Of a DNA stretch of 6,877 nucleotides, positions 6,596 through 6,877 are shown piece by piece. The notes under the pieces were generated by a model. That model had not been told where the DNA came from. It saw only the letters and a list, made by a program, of their open reading frames with translations, and made no database searches. Source of the stretch: an uncultured Collinsella sp. (GTDB taxonomy: Bacteria; Actinomycetota; Coriobacteriia; Coriobacteriales; Coriobacteriaceae); assembly GCA_958431945.1 (NCBI GenBank), contig CAUASQ010000090.1, positions 1 to 6,877 of the forward strand, in the 5' to 3' direction. Each line of letters begins with the position of its first letter. Position 1 is the stretch's first letter. A program made the position numbers and the translations under genes.

Positions 6596-6627
6596 CAGAA
6601 GACCGGCATAGCTCCGCCGGTCTTCTG
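6596..6627 (-). terminator. Leader stem-loop before hisZG (terminator or attenuator candidate)
   Basis: A perfect 12-bp inverted repeat, cagaagaccggc (6596-6607) and gccggtcttctg (6616-6627), encloses an 8-base loop. Read as minus-strand RNA it is followed by UUCUAUAUG, a poor U-tract, and lies about 35 bases before the hisZG ATG. On the other strand there is no U-tract, and no plus-strand gene precedes it. If the his promoter lies upstream (in 6628-6738), this hairpin sits in the his leader and could attenuate. If the promoter lies downstream, it would be a backup terminator for the preceding gene. The structure is certain; the role is inferred. I see no T-box sequence and no run of histidine codons near it. 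Confidence 0.5.
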
Positions 6628-6738
6628 GGTACTTTAGCATACTAGAGTGTTTGCGGGGAGAATCGTCCTCCTCGGCTCACACCGTATTCATTTGGAAACA
6701 TAGGGCAAGCGGTTAGCAGCAGTCTCTTGTCACAACGC
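6628..6738 (-). promoter_or_regulatory. Likely his promoter and leader region; no clear boxes
   Basis: About 110 bases lie between the terminator of the preceding gene and the leader hairpin. This is the most likely place for the his promoter, since the upstream transcript should end at 6739-6771. The best pair I can find on the minus strand is TTGCCC (6708-6703), then 16 bases, then TACGGT (6686-6681). It matches the sigma-70 consensus poorly (4 of 6 and 3 of 6), so I do not assign it firmly. No gene, RNA gene or known riboswitch is recognisable here. Confidence 0.3.
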
Positions 6739-6771
6739 AAAAAGGGCGCCCGCGCAATTGCGGACGCCCTT
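6739..6771 (-). terminator. Rho-independent terminator of the preceding gene
   Basis: aagggcg (6742-6748) pairs with cgccctt (6765-6771) and ccgc (6750-6753) with gcgg (6760-6763) around a six-base loop. The one odd position is a G-U wobble in minus-strand RNA but an A/C mismatch on the other strand. The result is a continuous 12-bp stem, and the RNA then runs into five U in all (complement of 6739-6743). It lies about 50 bases after the stop of the minus-strand gene at the right edge. The orientation of both the wobble and the U-tract supports minus-strand termination, separating that gene from the his operon. Confidence 0.8.
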
Positions 6772-6780
6772 GTGCAGGGT

Positions 6781-6805
6781 CGAGATATCAACCAGCCGAG
6801 ATATC
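6781..6805. repeat. Short direct repeat cgagatatc
   Basis: The 9-mer cgagatatc occurs at 6781-6789 and again at 6797-6805, 16 bases apart. Each copy contains the palindrome gatatc. It lies between the stop of the right-edge gene and its terminator, so it would be in a 3' untranslated region. Nothing ties it to a function, and chance is possible. Confidence 0.35.
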
Positions 6806-6822
6806 GGACCCGTGACCAGCTC

Positions 6823-6877
6823 TTAGTAGTCGAACTGGTGGTAGTAGCGGCGGTACTTGAGGTTGTGCTTGGTGACC
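6823..6877 (-). CDS. C-terminal end of an unidentified protein
   Basis: The last 17 codons of a minus-strand frame are visible, reading VTKHNLKYRRYYHQFDY followed by a TAA stop. The tail is rich in basic and aromatic residues (four Tyr, one Phe, two Lys, two Arg, two His), which suggests a soluble folded C-terminus rather than a membrane segment. I do not recognise the family from so little. That this is a real gene end is supported by clean codon use and by the strong terminator about 50 bases downstream in the same orientation. The terminator also argues that it is not part of the his operon, though it is co-directional. Confidence 0.6.
   Translation of the reverse strand, partial: VTKHNLKYRRYYHQFDY

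Noticed and set aside
6642..6701. 19-codon frame in the leader (MFPNEYGVSRGG...) as a his leader peptide
   Set aside because: It has no histidine codons and no ribosome binding site, so it does not fit a his attenuator peptide.
6681..6708. Firm promoter call TTGCCC-16-TACGGT
   Set aside because: Match to consensus is weak (4/6 and 3/6) and other weak pairs exist nearby; kept only as a candidate within the leader entry.
6561..6738. T-box or other known riboswitch upstream of hisZG
   Set aside because: I found no T-box sequence of the AGGGTGGNACCGCG type and the leader is short; only simple hairpins are present.
1..6877. CRISPR array, tRNA/rRNA genes, insertion sequences, att sites
   Set aside because: No regularly spaced repeats, no tRNA-like cloverleaf and no transposase or integrase coding sequence were seen.

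Overview
This window is almost entirely one histidine biosynthesis operon, transcribed on the minus strand. In transcription order (right to left) it reads hisZG (a fused gene), hisD, hisC, hisB, hisH, hisA and the first 24 codons of hisF, which runs off the left edge. The DNA is GC-rich, most genes have strong GGAGG-type ribosome binding sites, and the genes are tightly packed (gaps of 0 to 3 bases, or ATGA overlaps). Composition, gene order and the HisZ-HisG fusion make me think of a gut member of the Coriobacteriia, perhaps Collinsella. That placement is inference and no marker gene here proves it.

Layout. The right end (6823-6877) holds the last 17 codons of an unidentified minus-strand gene. 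A good Rho-independent terminator follows it (6739-6771). The his leader region (6561-6738) carries a perfect 12-bp stem-loop about 35 bases before the first his start codon. hisZG (6560-4845) is one uninterrupted 571-codon frame that joins the HisRS-like regulatory subunit HisZ to a short-form HisG catalytic domain. A 105-base gap with a GC-rich stem-loop separates it from hisD. hisD, hisC and hisB follow with almost no spacing. A 79-base gap between hisB and hisH holds a conspicuous palindromic element. hisH, hisA and hisF then run on, with a 4-base overlap and a 3-base gap.

How the genes work together. HisZG would catalyse the first, committed step (ATP + PRPP to phosphoribosyl-ATP). HisA isomerises ProFAR to PRFAR. 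HisH and HisF form the glutamine-dependent synthase that makes imidazole glycerol phosphate and AICAR. HisB dehydrates imidazole glycerol phosphate, HisC transaminates the product, and HisD oxidises histidinol to histidine. Three activities are not in view: HisI/HisE (probably just beyond hisF) and histidinol-phosphate phosphatase. HisB here is only the dehydratase, so the phosphatase must be encoded elsewhere.

I see no wholly new system. The points most worth a second look are the HisZ-HisG fusion with its cysteine cluster, the palindromic element inside the operon, the stem-loops in the leader and in the hisZG-hisD gap, and the lineage-type additions to HisD and HisH.
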